A stretch of DNA of 64,000 bases from Pedobacter aquatilis. Lineage in GTDB: Bacteria > Bacteroidota > Bacteroidia > Sphingobacteriales > Sphingobacteriaceae. Positions within the stretch are counted from its first letter, which is position 1, and every line of letters begins with the position of its first letter. The notes under the pieces are model-generated. The model searched no databases, was not told the origin of the DNA, and saw nothing but the letters and a program-made list of their open reading frames with translations. Positions 25,370 to 34,148 of this stretch are shown here, piece after piece. Location: NCBI RefSeq assembly GCF_030409415.1, contig NZ_JAUFPW010000025.1:1-64000 (forward strand), given 5' to 3'. The position numbers and the translations under genes were made by a program.

Positions 25370-25766
25370 ATTTATAAGGGAAGTAAACAAAGTTTGCCCC
25401 TTCCGGAACAATTACAAACACACACATAAAATCTTCAGGTTTTTTATATGCTTTTAAAAATTGTTCTTTTCTTTCCTTATTAATCATACCTTTTTCGATA
25501 AATTCTTCAAGCGTAGAAGCCTGGATGGTCCAATCTGTATTTAATTCCTCTTTGTTAAGGATAACCTCTCCAATGCTAACTTCATGTTGATGCGCAATAA
25601 AAATCGGATGTGCAGAAATCCCTTCAACCATAATCTCTACGGCAACCTCTTTAATCGCATCAGAATAAAATTCTAAATCTTTTTCTAAACTAATTAATGG
25701 GCTTTCATTTTTCTTCGGAGTTCCGTTATCTTCTGGTGTTGCACCTAATAATTCTTCTCTATCCAT
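25368..25766 (-). CDS. Hypothetical small protein
   Basis: I do not recognise this 132-residue soluble protein. Its N-terminus is hydrophilic (ATPEDNGTPKKNESP), followed by a mixed domain with AVEIMVEGISAHPIFIAHQH and a C-terminal strand pair (DFMCVFVIVPEGANFVYFP). No signal peptide or catalytic motif is visible. It starts 85 bp after the rlmD stop and may be co-transcribed with it. Similar proteins are common in the Bacteroidota. Confidence 0.75.
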   Translation of the reverse strand: MDREELLGATPEDNGTPKKNESPLISLEKDLEFYSDAIKEVAVEIMVEGISAHPIFIAHQHEVSIGEVILNKEELNTDWTIQASTLEEFIEKGMINKERKEQFLKAYKKPEDFMCVFVIVPEGANFVYFPYK

Positions 25767-25851
25767 CTATCTTTATTTTGATTGAATGAGTTATTGAATG
25801 TTGTTTGTGCAAATAATTGCACTTCATTCACTAATCCTATAACTTCATTCT

Positions 25852-27273
25852 CTAATTCACTAATTCTTTTAATTTCAATAAAACTACATTTTCAACGTGT
25901 TGTGTATGTGGAAACATATCAACAGGTTTTATTCTTGCAACTTCATATTTATCTTTCAATAACTCTAAATCTCGTGCCTGTGTTGCAGCGTTACAGCTTA
26001 CATACACAATCTTTTCGGCTTCCATTTCCAGCAAGCGTTGCACCACATCAGCATGCATTCCGGCTCTTGGTGGGTCGGTAATTACAACATCAGGTTTTCC
26101 ATGTGCCAAAATAAATTCTGCAGTCAGGATATCCTTCATATCACCTGCATAGAAAATTGTATTATCAATTTCATTTAGGGCAGAATTAAACTTTGCATCT
26201 TCAATTGCTGTAGGTACATATTCTACACCAACCACTTGTTTTACATCCTTTGCAACAAAATTTGCAATGGTTCCTGCGCCTGTATATAAATCATAAACCA
26301 ACTCATCGCCTTTAAAACCGGCAAATTCTCTTGTTATTTTATAAAGTTCAAAAGCTTGTTCAGAATTGGTTTGATAAAATGATTTTACACCAATTTTAAA
26401 TTTAATGCCATCCATTTCTTCGAAAATATGATCGCGACCAGCAAAAACATATACTTCCTGATCGAAAATAGTATCATTTTTCTTTTGGTTGATGATGTAC
26501 AGTAATGATGTTATTTGAGGAAATTCTGCTCTCAGAAAATTCATCAAACCGTTAACCTGGGCTTCTTCCGGATATGCAAACACAACAGCAACCATAATTT
26601 CGCCTGTTGTAGATGTTCTGATAATCAAATTTCTTAAAACACCCTCATGGTTTCTTAAATCGTAAAATGATAAATCATTTTTCTGAGCATATTTTCTAAC
26701 TGCATTTCTAATTTGGTTTGAAGGGTCATCTTGTAAATAACAATGCTCAATATCCAATATTTTATCAAAACGCAACGGAACGTGAAAGCCCAAAGCATTC
26801 ATATCAAATTCTTCTGCCCGTTCTATATCCGTTTTTTCGAGCCATCTTTTATTAGAAAATGTAAATTCGAGTTTATTACGGTAATAACGATTTTTAACCG
26901 ATCCTAAAATTGGTTCTGTACATGATGTATCTATTTTACCAAGGCGTTGAAGTGCAGCCTCAACATTTTTCTGCTTGAATTTTAATTGAGAATCGTAACC
27001 CATATGTTGCCATTTACAGCCTCCACAAGTTCCGAAATGAGCACAAAATGGTTCGGTACGTAAATCAGAACGTTCATGCAACTGTTCTATAACTGCCTCT
27101 GCAAAATTCTTTTTCTTTTTTGTTAAACGAACGTCTACAACATCGCCTGGAACGGCTTTATCAACAAAAATGACCAATTCATCGGCTTTGCCAACACCTT
27201 TACCTTCTTCTGCAATATCAATTATTTGTACGTTTGGAATTATAGTTACCGTACCTGGTTTTCTTCTACTCAT
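25852..27273 (-). CDS. rlmD: 23S rRNA (uracil-5-)-methyltransferase RlmD type
   Basis: This 473-residue protein methylates C5 of a uracil in 23S rRNA (U1939 in E. coli). An N-terminal TRAM domain (about residues 10-65) is followed by the Fe-S cysteine set FCAHFGTCGGCKW. The SAM-binding motif DLYTGAGTI and the catalytic cysteine of VSCNAATQARDL complete it. A TATATTTG -7 element lies only 8 bp before the ATG, so its mRNA leader should be about 4 bases. This assignment is secure at family level; the paralogues RlmC and TrmA-type enzymes are close relatives. Confidence 0.92.
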   Translation of the reverse strand: MSRRKPGTVTIIPNVQIIDIAEEGKGVGKADELVIFVDKAVPGDVVDVRLTKKKKNFAEAVIEQLHERSDLRTEPFCAHFGTCGGCKWQHMGYDSQLKFKQKNVEAALQRLGKIDTSCTEPILGSVKNRYYRNKLEFTFSNKRWLEKTDIERAEEFDMNALGFHVPLRFDKILDIEHCYLQDDPSNQIRNAVRKYAQKNDLSFYDLRNHEGVLRNLIIRTSTTGEIMVAVVFAYPEEAQVNGLMNFLRAEFPQITSLLYIINQKKNDTIFDQEVYVFAGRDHIFEEMDGIKFKIGVKSFYQTNSEQAFELYKITREFAGFKGDELVYDLYTGAGTIANFVAKDVKQVVGVEYVPTAIEDAKFNSALNEIDNTIFYAGDMKDILTAEFILAHGKPDVVITDPPRAGMHADVVQRLLEMEAEKIVYVSCNAATQARDLELLKDKYEVARIKPVDMFPHTQHVENVVLLKLKELVN

Positions 27274-27280
27274 TATACCG

Positions 27281-27288
27281 CAAATATA
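27281..27288 (-). promoter_or_regulatory. -7 element of rlmD, near-leaderless start
   Basis: TATATTTG on the minus strand ends 8 bp before the ATG at 27273. No TTG is found at the -33 distance, so only the -7 half is supported. Confidence 0.5.
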
Positions 27289-27417
27289 AGGCTAAAAGCT
27301 GAAAGACTAAAGCTGAAACAATAGGACAGAATGATTACAAATAATTAGAATATCTTGGGCAATAGAAATTATGCTAGACTTAAAAGTCTATTTGATAGTC
27401 TTAATTAGAGATGAAAA

Positions 27418-27540
27418 TTATTTTCCAATAAATTTAAGTGCTGAAGCCCAAAAGCCGTCTAACCAATTAAATTGTAAATCAAATTTTTCATCAATTGATA
27501 CAGAGATTTCTAAAATTTCTTTAGTCATGATAAAAAGCAT
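27418..27540 (-). pseudogene. Possible gene remnant or 40-residue peptide
   Basis: The minus strand encodes a 40-residue open frame starting at an ATG and containing TKEILEISVSIDEKF and FNWLDGFWASALKFIGK. The Trp/Phe-rich end reads like the C-terminus of a real protein. The frame extends about 24 codons upstream with hydrophobic residues but no ATG, before an in-frame stop. It could be the decayed tail of a lost gene. I cannot name a family. Confidence 0.25.
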
Positions 27541-27691
27541 TTCAATTATTACAATAATACATAATTTATACCAAAAACCAAAATGGTATAAAGTTAATTC
27601 GAAGAATGTTTCTTATCTTTTCGTGGATAGTTTAAGAAATTATATATTAGTTTAGGATAATGGCGCCAGAGTTCTTTAAGCCAATATATTT

Positions 27692-28660
27692 ATGAGAAAT
27701 TTTTATTTTTTATTCTTTTTAATTGCTTTTCTAACTACGAGTTCTTGCAAAAAAACAGAGAAAGATATTGTGATGAAGATTATTCAAACACTTAAAAATA
27801 AAAGCATTAACAGAGACAAAATAAATTGGCTTGAAGCTGAACAAGATGTATTAAATAGCCTGCTTATATCAAAGGATTCAGCAATAGTTAAAGCTTTGAG
27901 CATGAATAATAATCAACATACCTATTATTTAAAAGGCGAAAAAATTATTCAGGGTCATTATAAAAAAAATCAGAATTCGGACTCATGTTATTTATCTGGG
28001 CAGATAGATAATAGCAAACTACCTGATGTAGGATATTTAAAAATTGAAAGATTTCATACAAATCCAATAGCTAAAGACAATGATCTTTCATCGCAGGAAT
28101 ACATTAGCAAAATAATTCAATCCATAAAAAAACAAGATAGAAAAAACTTGAAAGGTTGGGTAATTGATCTTCGATACAATTCTGGGGGAGATATGTGGCC
28201 TATGCTTATAGCACTTACACCATTTTTATCATCAAAAGTAATTGGCTCATTTCAACAAGGAGATAAGACTCAAACATGGTTGCTAAAAAACAATGAGATA
28301 TTACTGGATGAAAATTCTCAGAATGAAAGACTACATTTCAAACCTGTTAAGTATCGAACTTTAAATAAAGATGCAAAATTTGCAATATTAATCAATCATC
28401 GAACAGCTAGCGCAGGTGAAGCAGTTGCCATTGCGATGAAATCATTAAAAAATGTGAAATTTTTCGGTCAGGAAACTCGTGGCTTCGCAACATCAAATGA
28501 AATCATTCATATTACAAATAACGAAGCTTTAATTTTAACGGTTGGCTACATGGCAAGCCATAATGGGAAGATTTTTCCGGATGGACTAAGTCCTGATATT
28601 TATGCTTGCAAATTACCAGAATTGAATACCGAACTTCAGAACTGGTTTAAAAATAATTAA
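27692..28660 (+). CDS. S41 family peptidase, lipoprotein
   Basis: This 322-residue protein has a lipoprotein signal (lipobox SSC, Cys19). The S41 (C-terminal processing/tricorn) catalytic domain spans about residues 115-310. Landmarks are GWVIDLRYNSGGDMWPM and the catalytic Ser240 in RTASAGEAVAIAM, followed by GQETRGFATSNE. No PDZ domain is recognisable before it, so it is a short form. Substrates are unknown. A small gene-poor stretch separates it from rlmD. Confidence 0.88.
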   Translation: MRNFYFLFFLIAFLTTSSCKKTEKDIVMKIIQTLKNKSINRDKINWLEAEQDVLNSLLISKDSAIVKALSMNNNQHTYYLKGEKIIQGHYKKNQNSDSCYLSGQIDNSKLPDVGYLKIERFHTNPIAKDNDLSSQEYISKIIQSIKKQDRKNLKGWVIDLRYNSGGDMWPMLIALTPFLSSKVIGSFQQGDKTQTWLLKNNEILLDENSQNERLHFKPVKYRTLNKDAKFAILINHRTASAGEAVAIAMKSLKNVKFFGQETRGFATSNEIIHITNNEALILTVGYMASHNGKIFPDGLSPDIYACKLPELNTELQNWFKNN

Positions 28661-28685
28661 ACACAGAATATCTATCATCAACCAA

Positions 28686-29879
28686 TTACAACCCCAACAA
28701 TCTTTCTAAATGATGGTATTGAATGCCGAAATATGCTTTGCTGGCTTTAATTTTTTGAAGGATTTCTTCCTTATTCCTTGTTCCTTGCTCCTTATTCCTA
28801 ATGCCCACAACCAGTACATTTTTCGGTGTATGTGCATCAGAAATAAATTCGAAAACTTTAGTCTTATAGCCAAAATATTCTAAAATTAATGCTCTAATTC
28901 CATCAGTAACCATTTCTGCCTGGCGTTCTAGAAATATTCCATACTTAGTCAAAAAGGAAACATCATTTTTAACTTTATTTTGTTCAATCTCTCTGCGGAT
29001 TTGTTTGTGGCAGCAGGGTGCAACAACAATTAACGCTGCATTTGCATTTATCCCTTTAAAAATAGCATCATCTGTAGCTGTATCACAAGCATGTAAAGCT
29101 ATTAGTAAATTAACATCGCCCGCATCAAAGTCCTGGATGGAACCCTCTATAAAGTTTAGTTTTTTAAATGAAGATTCATTTGCAACATCATTACACAAAT
29201 CAACCATGTCCTTTCGGTATTCAACGCCGATCACTTCAGAATCTAGGTTTAAAACTGAATGCAAATAATCGTACAGAGCAAAGGTTAAGTAGCCTTTACC
29301 AGAACCCATATCTGCAACTTTTTTTATTGTTCCTTCTGGTAATTCTTTAATTAAAGCATTTAGAATTTCGATGTAGTGATTAATCTGTCTGAATTTATCC
29401 TGGGCATTTTTAAACACTTTGCCATCAGAGTCTGTAATTTTTAACGATTGCAGATAAGCCTTTGCTTCTGGTTTAATTAGCCGTTCTTTCGCTTTATCGT
29501 GTGTTAATGCCGGCAAGCTTTTAGTTGATGGAGCCATTTCACGTAAAGCGATTTTTTTGTTATTTAATTCCTCGAGTATGATATCGTTTTCTGTAGTGAA
29601 TAAGGTCGCAATTCTAAATCCATCCTCCAAGTAATTGAAAATTTGCTTAACACCATCTTTAATGGAAAAATTCTTAACAATATCGCGAGTTTTATACCGT
29701 AGAGTAAAAGTTAATTTATCCTCACGTTTAATGATTAGCTTTCTGATTAAAATCTGTTTTAAATTTTCTTCAGCTCCGCGATAATTTCCAAAAGAAATTT
29801 TGACAAATGTTTGCGCATCAATACTTTTAGTAATATTGAGTTTAAATTGTTTTACTTGTTCTGAAACTTCCATCATCAA
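28686..29879 (-). CDS. SAM-dependent methyltransferase (Methyltransf_32 type)
   Basis: This 397-residue protein has an N-terminal helical region (1-190), then a class I SAM-binding domain with VADMGSGKGYLTFALYDY and VEYRKDMVDLCNDV. A cysteine/histidine segment ALHACDTATD and VVAPCCHKQIRREIE follow, features of the Methyltransf_32 family. The substrate is unknown. Just before its end the sequence RNKEQGTRNKEE is encoded by a dispersed intergenic-type repeat. A promoter lies only 9 bp upstream. The start could also be the second or third Met of MMMEV. Confidence 0.85.
   Translation of the reverse strand: MMMEVSEQVKQFKLNITKSIDAQTFVKISFGNYRGAEENLKQILIRKLIIKREDKLTFTLRYKTRDIVKNFSIKDGVKQIFNYLEDGFRIATLFTTENDIILEELNNKKIALREMAPSTKSLPALTHDKAKERLIKPEAKAYLQSLKITDSDGKVFKNAQDKFRQINHYIEILNALIKELPEGTIKKVADMGSGKGYLTFALYDYLHSVLNLDSEVIGVEYRKDMVDLCNDVANESSFKKLNFIEGSIQDFDAGDVNLLIALHACDTATDDAIFKGINANAALIVVAPCCHKQIRREIEQNKVKNDVSFLTKYGIFLERQAEMVTDGIRALILEYFGYKTKVFEFISDAHTPKNVLVVGIRNKEQGTRNKEEILQKIKASKAYFGIQYHHLERLLGL
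28764..28799. repeat. Intergenic-type repeat within methyltransferase gene
   Basis: On the minus strand the segment consists of AGGAATAAGGAGCAAGG-type words, which also occur between rpsJ and fusA (60550-60615) as AAGGAACAAGG. Here it stays in frame and encodes RNKEQGTRNKEE. Confidence 0.5.
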
Positions 29880-29888
29880 TTAAAAGCA

Positions 29889-29920
29889 CAAAGATAAACA
29901 AGTTTAGTATGCAAATTCAA
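29889..29920 (-). promoter_or_regulatory. Promoter of methyltransferase gene
   Basis: On the minus strand TATCTTTG (29889-29896) is preceded by a TTG (29918-29920) at 21 bp. The start codon is 9 bp further downstream, so the leader is predicted at about 6 bases. Confidence 0.6.
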
Positions 29921-30149
29921 TACCTTAGCGATTGTAACAATCGAGCGACTTTTTTTGAGTATTTTATAATCAAAAACGGGGTTCAGTTCAAAAACCATTC
30001 AGACAATATTAGTCCTAATACGATTTAGCGAATTAGCAATCATTGATTATCCATAATCATTCCAAAGAAGTTAATTAAATATCCAAATCCTTTTAATTAA
30101 AAAAATTATAAGTTAGATTAGAATTTCAATTAAATCTATTTTCCTATTC

Positions 30150-31886
30150 ATGAGTGACTTTCAAATAAAAAAATCGCCCACTATTTACGATGCAATTGTT
30201 GTCGGTTCTGGTGCTGGTGGAGGAATGGCAGCATACGTTTTAGCAAATGCCGGACAAAAAGTTTTAATGCTCGAAGCAGGTCAGTATTTTGACCCTAGAA
30301 TGGATTCACATCAGCTGAAATGGCCGTGGGAATCTCCACGACGTGGTGCCGGAACGGTACGCCCTTTTGGAGATTTCGATGCCTCATATGGTGGTTGGGA
30401 ATTGGAAGGTGAACCATATACACAAAAAAATAAAACTGAATTTGAATGGTTTCGTTCGAGAATGCTTGGTGGCAGAACTAACCACTGGGGCAGAATATCA
30501 CTCAGAATGGGTCCAATTGATTTTAAACCAACTGATGGTTTAACCGATGCATGGCCAATAACTTATGATGATGTAAAACCTTTCTACGATAAGGTTGACA
30601 GAATGATAGGCATTTATGGAACTGCTGAGGGTATTGAAAATGAACCAGATGGAATTTTCATGAAACCGCCAAAACCAAGATTAAATGAATTATTCATAAA
30701 AAAAGGTGCTGAAAAAGCGGGCGTAAAAGTTATTACTGGTCGTGGTGCAGTTATGACTGAAGCCATAAAAGGCAATAACGACCGTGCACCTTGTTTTTAC
30801 TGTGGGCAATGTGGCAGGAGCTGCAAAGTTTATGGCGATTTCTCTGCCTCTTCTTGTTTAGTTATTCCGGCTGTAAAAACGGGTAATTTAACGGTGATTA
30901 CTGATGCAATGGTTAGAGAGGTAATTACGGATAAAGATGGTAATGCTAAGGGTGTGTCTTATGTTAACAGAAAGGATTTACAAGAATATCAGGTTTCGGG
31001 CAAACTCGTTATTTTAGGTGCAAGCGCATGCGAATCGGCACGTATTCTTTTAAACTCAAAATCTTCTGCACATCCGGGCGGTTTAGCCAATAGTAGTGGT
31101 GTTGTTGGTAAATATTTACATGATTCTACCGGAGCAGGCGTTTATGGTTTTCTACCCCAATTAATGGATAGAAAGCGATACAATGAAGATGGTTTAGGGA
31201 GTGTACATATTTATTCACCTTGGTGGTTAGATAATAAAAAACTGGATTTTCCTCGTGGATATCATATTGAGTACGGAGGCGGCTTAGGCATGCCTTCTTA
31301 CGGATTTGGCGGCGGTGTTGCAAAAATGAACGGTATGGTTCCAGACAGAAACGGCAACAAAAAAGAAGCAGGTGGTTATGGAAAATCTCTAAAGGATGAT
31401 TATCGCCGTTTTTATGGAACAAGTGTTGGCATGGCCGGCCGGGGAACTGCAATTGCAAGAGCAGATAATTATTGCGAAATCGACCCTGATATGGTTGATA
31501 AATACGGCATCCCAGTGTTAAGATTTAATTACAAATGGGCGAAGGAAGAGATTCTACAAGCTAAACATATGCAAGAAACCTTTCTATCAATTATGAAAGA
31601 AATGGGTGCTGTGGTTACTTCAGAAATTCATGGTGCGGATACTAATTATGGTTTACTAAATCCGGGTAAAATTATTCACGAGGTTGGAACAATCAGAATG
31701 GGAGATGACCCTAAAAAATCTGCGTTAAACAAATATTGCCAGGCTCACGATTGTAAAAACCTATTTGTAGTTGATGCGGGTCCGTTTGTGCAACAAGGTG
31801 ATAAAAACGCTACCTGGACAATTTTGGCATTGGCTATGAGAACTGCAGAATACATATTGGCTCAAAAGAAAAAACAAAACATTTAA
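30150..31886 (+). CDS. GMC-type FAD oxidoreductase with Cys4 motif
   Basis: This 578-residue flavoprotein is of the GMC (glucose-methanol-choline) family. The FAD motif is VVGSGAGGGMAA (about 18-28), followed by GGRTNHWGR (108-115), typical of the family. His510 (HEVGTIRMG) and Asn553 (QGDKNATW) are the catalytic pair positions. Cysteines 215, 218, 221 and 225 form C-x2-C-x2-C-x3-C in CFYCGQCGRSC, which looks like an Fe-S or zinc site. The next gene, 10 bp away, encodes its probable subunit. The sugar or alcohol substrate is unknown. Confidence 0.92.
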   Translation: MSDFQIKKSPTIYDAIVVGSGAGGGMAAYVLANAGQKVLMLEAGQYFDPRMDSHQLKWPWESPRRGAGTVRPFGDFDASYGGWELEGEPYTQKNKTEFEWFRSRMLGGRTNHWGRISLRMGPIDFKPTDGLTDAWPITYDDVKPFYDKVDRMIGIYGTAEGIENEPDGIFMKPPKPRLNELFIKKGAEKAGVKVITGRGAVMTEAIKGNNDRAPCFYCGQCGRSCKVYGDFSASSCLVIPAVKTGNLTVITDAMVREVITDKDGNAKGVSYVNRKDLQEYQVSGKLVILGASACESARILLNSKSSAHPGGLANSSGVVGKYLHDSTGAGVYGFLPQLMDRKRYNEDGLGSVHIYSPWWLDNKKLDFPRGYHIEYGGGLGMPSYGFGGGVAKMNGMVPDRNGNKKEAGGYGKSLKDDYRRFYGTSVGMAGRGTAIARADNYCEIDPDMVDKYGIPVLRFNYKWAKEEILQAKHMQETFLSIMKEMGAVVTSEIHGADTNYGLLNPGKIIHEVGTIRMGDDPKKSALNKYCQAHDCKNLFVVDAGPFVQQGDKNATWTILALAMRTAEYILAQKKKQNI

Positions 31887-31896
31887 GAATTACATT

Positions 31897-32532
31897 ATGA
31901 ACAGACGTGATTCACTAAAAGCATTGGGCTTAACAGCCATTAGCACCAGTGTTATAATTGATGCTTGTAAGCAACCCGAAAACAAAACAGAAGTTGCTAC
32001 AACACCAGAAGAAGGAACTAAAGAAACCGGCAGAGAACAATGGGAATTAGACCGAGATAAAAAGCTAAATGCCGAAACCTATTTCACTAAACATGAAATG
32101 GCTACAATTACCATTCTTGCAGATATTATCATTCCAAAAGATGATGTTTCTGGAAGTGCTTCTGAGGCAAAAGTGCCTGAATTTATAGAGTTTATTGTTA
32201 AGGATATTCCAGAGCACAAAGTTCCAATGCGTGGGGGATTAAAATGGCTGGATATTTATTGCTTTAACAAATTACAGAAATCGTTTGTAGAAGCTTCTGA
32301 GAAGGAAAGAATATCAGTTGTTGATGAAATTGCCTATCCTAATAAAGCCAGACCTGAGATGCTTCCAGGCGTTAAATTCTTCAACAGGATGCGTGATTTA
32401 ACCGCTTCAGGTTTTTACACAACAGAAATGGGTGTTAAAGATATTGGTTATGTAGGCAATAGCCCTAACCAATGGGCAGGCGTACCAGATGACGTATTGA
32501 AACAGTACGGCATGCAAAACGTAAAAATATAA
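31897..32532 (+). CDS. Gluconate 2-dehydrogenase subunit 3 family protein
   Basis: This 211-residue protein resembles subunit 3 of gluconate 2-dehydrogenase. The N-terminus, MNRRDSLKALGLTA, is a twin-arginine signal with a possible lipidation Cys24 in IIDACK, so it is probably exported. The domain (about 65-205) begins ETYFTKHEMATITILADIIIP and includes PMRGGLKWLDIYC. Such subunits pair with a GMC-type catalytic subunit, encoded immediately upstream. The GMC partner has no Tat signal of its own, which suggests co-export as a folded complex. Confidence 0.88.
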   Translation: MNRRDSLKALGLTAISTSVIIDACKQPENKTEVATTPEEGTKETGREQWELDRDKKLNAETYFTKHEMATITILADIIIPKDDVSGSASEAKVPEFIEFIVKDIPEHKVPMRGGLKWLDIYCFNKLQKSFVEASEKERISVVDEIAYPNKARPEMLPGVKFFNRMRDLTASGFYTTEMGVKDIGYVGNSPNQWAGVPDDVLKQYGMQNVKI

Positions 32533-32536
32533 TGCT

Positions 32537-32583
32537 ATTAGTGCAGAAGTGTTTTAGAAAATGCTTCTGTACTAATCTTTTTT
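32537..32583 (+). terminator. Terminator after GMC operon
   Basis: ATTAGTGCAGAAG (32537-32549) pairs with CTTCTGTACTAAT (32564-32576) with a single G-T wobble. Six T run from 32578. The stem overlaps the 3' end of the convergent secreted-protein gene. Confidence 0.75.
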
Positions 32584-33398
32584 GATTGCCTCCTATCCAG
32601 TTTTTCGTATTGTTTAAATCGATCTGGGAAAGACGTTTTAACGTCATCAACTGAGTGTGATGTTAAAATTAAATTGAAATCAAAATTCAGTTCATCACCT
32701 TGGTTTAAACTCAACTTTCCGGTATATATATCAGTAAGCATAGAACTACCCTTTATATTTATCTGTATTGAGCCATTATTTCTCTTTAACCAATTACTAT
32801 TGGTATTTATTCTTAAATAAAGTCCTAAACTGTCATTACCAATCCAAAATGCGGGCTTAATTTTATTCCACTGCTGGTCATTCCATTTAACAGTATCTCG
32901 TCTGTAATAATCTTTACGACCTAGACCCAATAAATATTTAGAAACTGATTTTTGAAATGGAATGTGAAAATTTATGCTTGATAGTTCAACGTCTTTGAGT
33001 GCTGTTAACTTCACTTTGTAGTTTACAAAACCATTTGAAAACATCGTTGCGGCAACATTCATGCTTAAATTATTTGACGCACTTTTAGCATTCCAAATTA
33101 CCGAATCGCCACTTTCTGAGGATATGTTGCAATTTATAATATTCATCTTCTCCTGAGATTTAGTAGAAGTATAGAAATGAAAATGCATTGGCTCATATAG
33201 AAGGTTTTCTGATTTATCAAACAAACCTCCATTAATGTTGTAGTACTGTTTTGGAAAGCCATCAGCATTTACATCAAACTTCATATTATTTAGAGATATT
33301 AACTGACCTTGAACTTTCAGCTTACTTGATGAAACATCTTGTGAAAAAACAACTATGCTATTTAAAAAAAGAATGAATGCAACTAATATTCTGGACAT
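32538..33398 (-). CDS. Secreted protein of unknown function, possible beta-sandwich
   Basis: The start at 33398 gives a 286-residue protein with a signal peptide (RILVAFILFLNSIVVFSQ). Longer readings that begin inside rplQ are rejected because they add only basic low-complexity sequence. The mature part is beta-rich with KPAFWIGNDSLGLYLRIN, which recalls the N-terminal half of DUF6067-type glycoside hydrolase-like proteins. It has no catalytic barrel, so it is either a short stand-alone form or a truncated relative. It lies just after the ribosomal operon terminator. Confidence 0.7.
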   Translation of the reverse strand: MSRILVAFILFLNSIVVFSQDVSSSKLKVQGQLISLNNMKFDVNADGFPKQYYNINGGLFDKSENLLYEPMHFHFYTSTKSQEKMNIINCNISSESGDSVIWNAKSASNNLSMNVAATMFSNGFVNYKVKLTALKDVELSSINFHIPFQKSVSKYLLGLGRKDYYRRDTVKWNDQQWNKIKPAFWIGNDSLGLYLRINTNSNWLKRNNGSIQINIKGSSMLTDIYTGKLSLNQGDELNFDFNLILTSHSVDDVKTSFPDRFKQYEKLDRRQSKKISTEAFSKTLLH

Positions 33399-33435
33399 GG
33401 TTACCGTTTTGAAGAATTTACGAATGAATATAAAC

Positions 33436-33468
33436 AAAAAAAGTCCTGTTCTAATGAACAGGACTTTT
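33436..33468 (-). terminator. Terminator of the S10-spc-alpha operon
   Basis: A perfect 13-bp stem, AAAAGTCCTGTTC (33439-33451) with GAACAGGACTTTT (33456-33468), and a four-base loop. On the minus strand it is followed by seven T (33436-33442 overlapping the stem base). It lies between the rplQ stop codon and the next gene. Confidence 0.9.
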
Positions 33469-33489
33469 AAGATTTTAAAGTGAATTGAA

Positions 33490-34020
33490 TTATTCGCCCT
33501 TTGGCTCTTCTGTAGAAGGCGCTTCTTCAGTAGCAGCTTCTGGAGCAACCTCTTCAGCAGTTTCAGCTTTCGCTTCTTTTGCTTTTGGAGCTGCAGCTTT
33601 GCTTCTACCACGACGAGTAGTTTTCTTCTCTTCTTTAGCTTCTACATCTTTACCATAAACTTCGTTGAAATCAACTAATTCGATTAAAGCCATCTCAGCA
33701 TTATCACCTAAACGATTGTTTAATTTGATAATACGAGTGTAACCACCCGGACGATTTGCAACTTTCTCAGCAACTTCACGGAATAAAATCGTTACAACTT
33801 CTTTATCTTGAAGATAAGAGAATACAGTACGACGAGAGTGAGTTGTATCATTTTTTGATTTAGTGATAATTGGCTCAACATAAGTACGTAAAGATTTAGC
33901 TTTAGCTAAAGTTGTAGTAATTCTTTTGTGCTTAATAAGTGAAGTAGCCATGTTAGCTAACATCGCTTTTCTGTGGCTGTCGGTTCTGCCTAAGTGATTA
34001 ACTTTTTTACCGTGTCTCAT
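33490..34020 (-). CDS. rplQ: Ribosomal protein L17 with C-terminal extension
   Basis: Residues 1-120 form the normal L17 ([21 protein letters not shown] start), a large-subunit protein at the polypeptide exit region. The total of 176 residues is about 50 longer than E. coli L17. The extra tail starts as basic [17 protein letters not shown] and becomes Ala/Glu-rich. It is the last gene of the operon, 128 bp after rpoA, with a terminator directly downstream. Confidence 0.96.
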   Translation of the reverse strand: MRHGKKVNHLGRTDSHRKAMLANMATSLIKHKRITTTLAKAKSLRTYVEPIITKSKNDTTHSRRTVFSYLQDKEVVTILFREVAEKVANRPGGYTRIIKLNNRLGDNAEMALIELVDFNEVYGKDVEAKEEKKTTRRGRSKAAAPKAKEAKAETAEEVAPEAATEEAPSTEEPKGE

Positions 34021-34033
34021 TGTTCTTTAATTA

Positions 34034-34071
34034 AGTGTATACCGTCTCTGTCTCAGAGGGAATTATACACT
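34034..34071. repeat. Two-part hairpin between rplQ and rpoA
   Basis: AGTGTATA (34034-34041) pairs with TATACACT (34064-34071). Inside it CTCTG and CAGAG (34046-34050, 34054-34058) form a second stem with a three-base loop. It lies in a 128-bp spacer. Confidence 0.45.
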
Positions 34072-34148
34072 GTGAAATAATAATTTATTATTAAAGTAAT
34101 AAGTTGTAAGTTTTACGTAATACGTACTACCTATAACTTAAAACAATT

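Larger units (their letters stand above)
27274..27691. other. Gene-poor stretch between rlmD and S41 peptidase
   Basis: This 418-bp interval has no convincing intact gene. On the minus strand a 40-residue open frame with protein-like composition is listed separately. A 94-codon plus-strand frame (27371-27655) runs opposite to it and has a composition of low-complexity AT-rich DNA. Confidence 0.6.

Noticed and set aside
27371..27655. 94-codon plus-strand open frame
   Set aside because: It has an AT-rich random composition and overlaps a more protein-like minus-strand frame.
33399..33611. N-terminal extension of the secreted protein into rplQ
   Set aside because: The 71 added residues are a basic Lys/Leu/Arg stretch read out of frame from the L17 tail. 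A signal peptide begins only at 33398.
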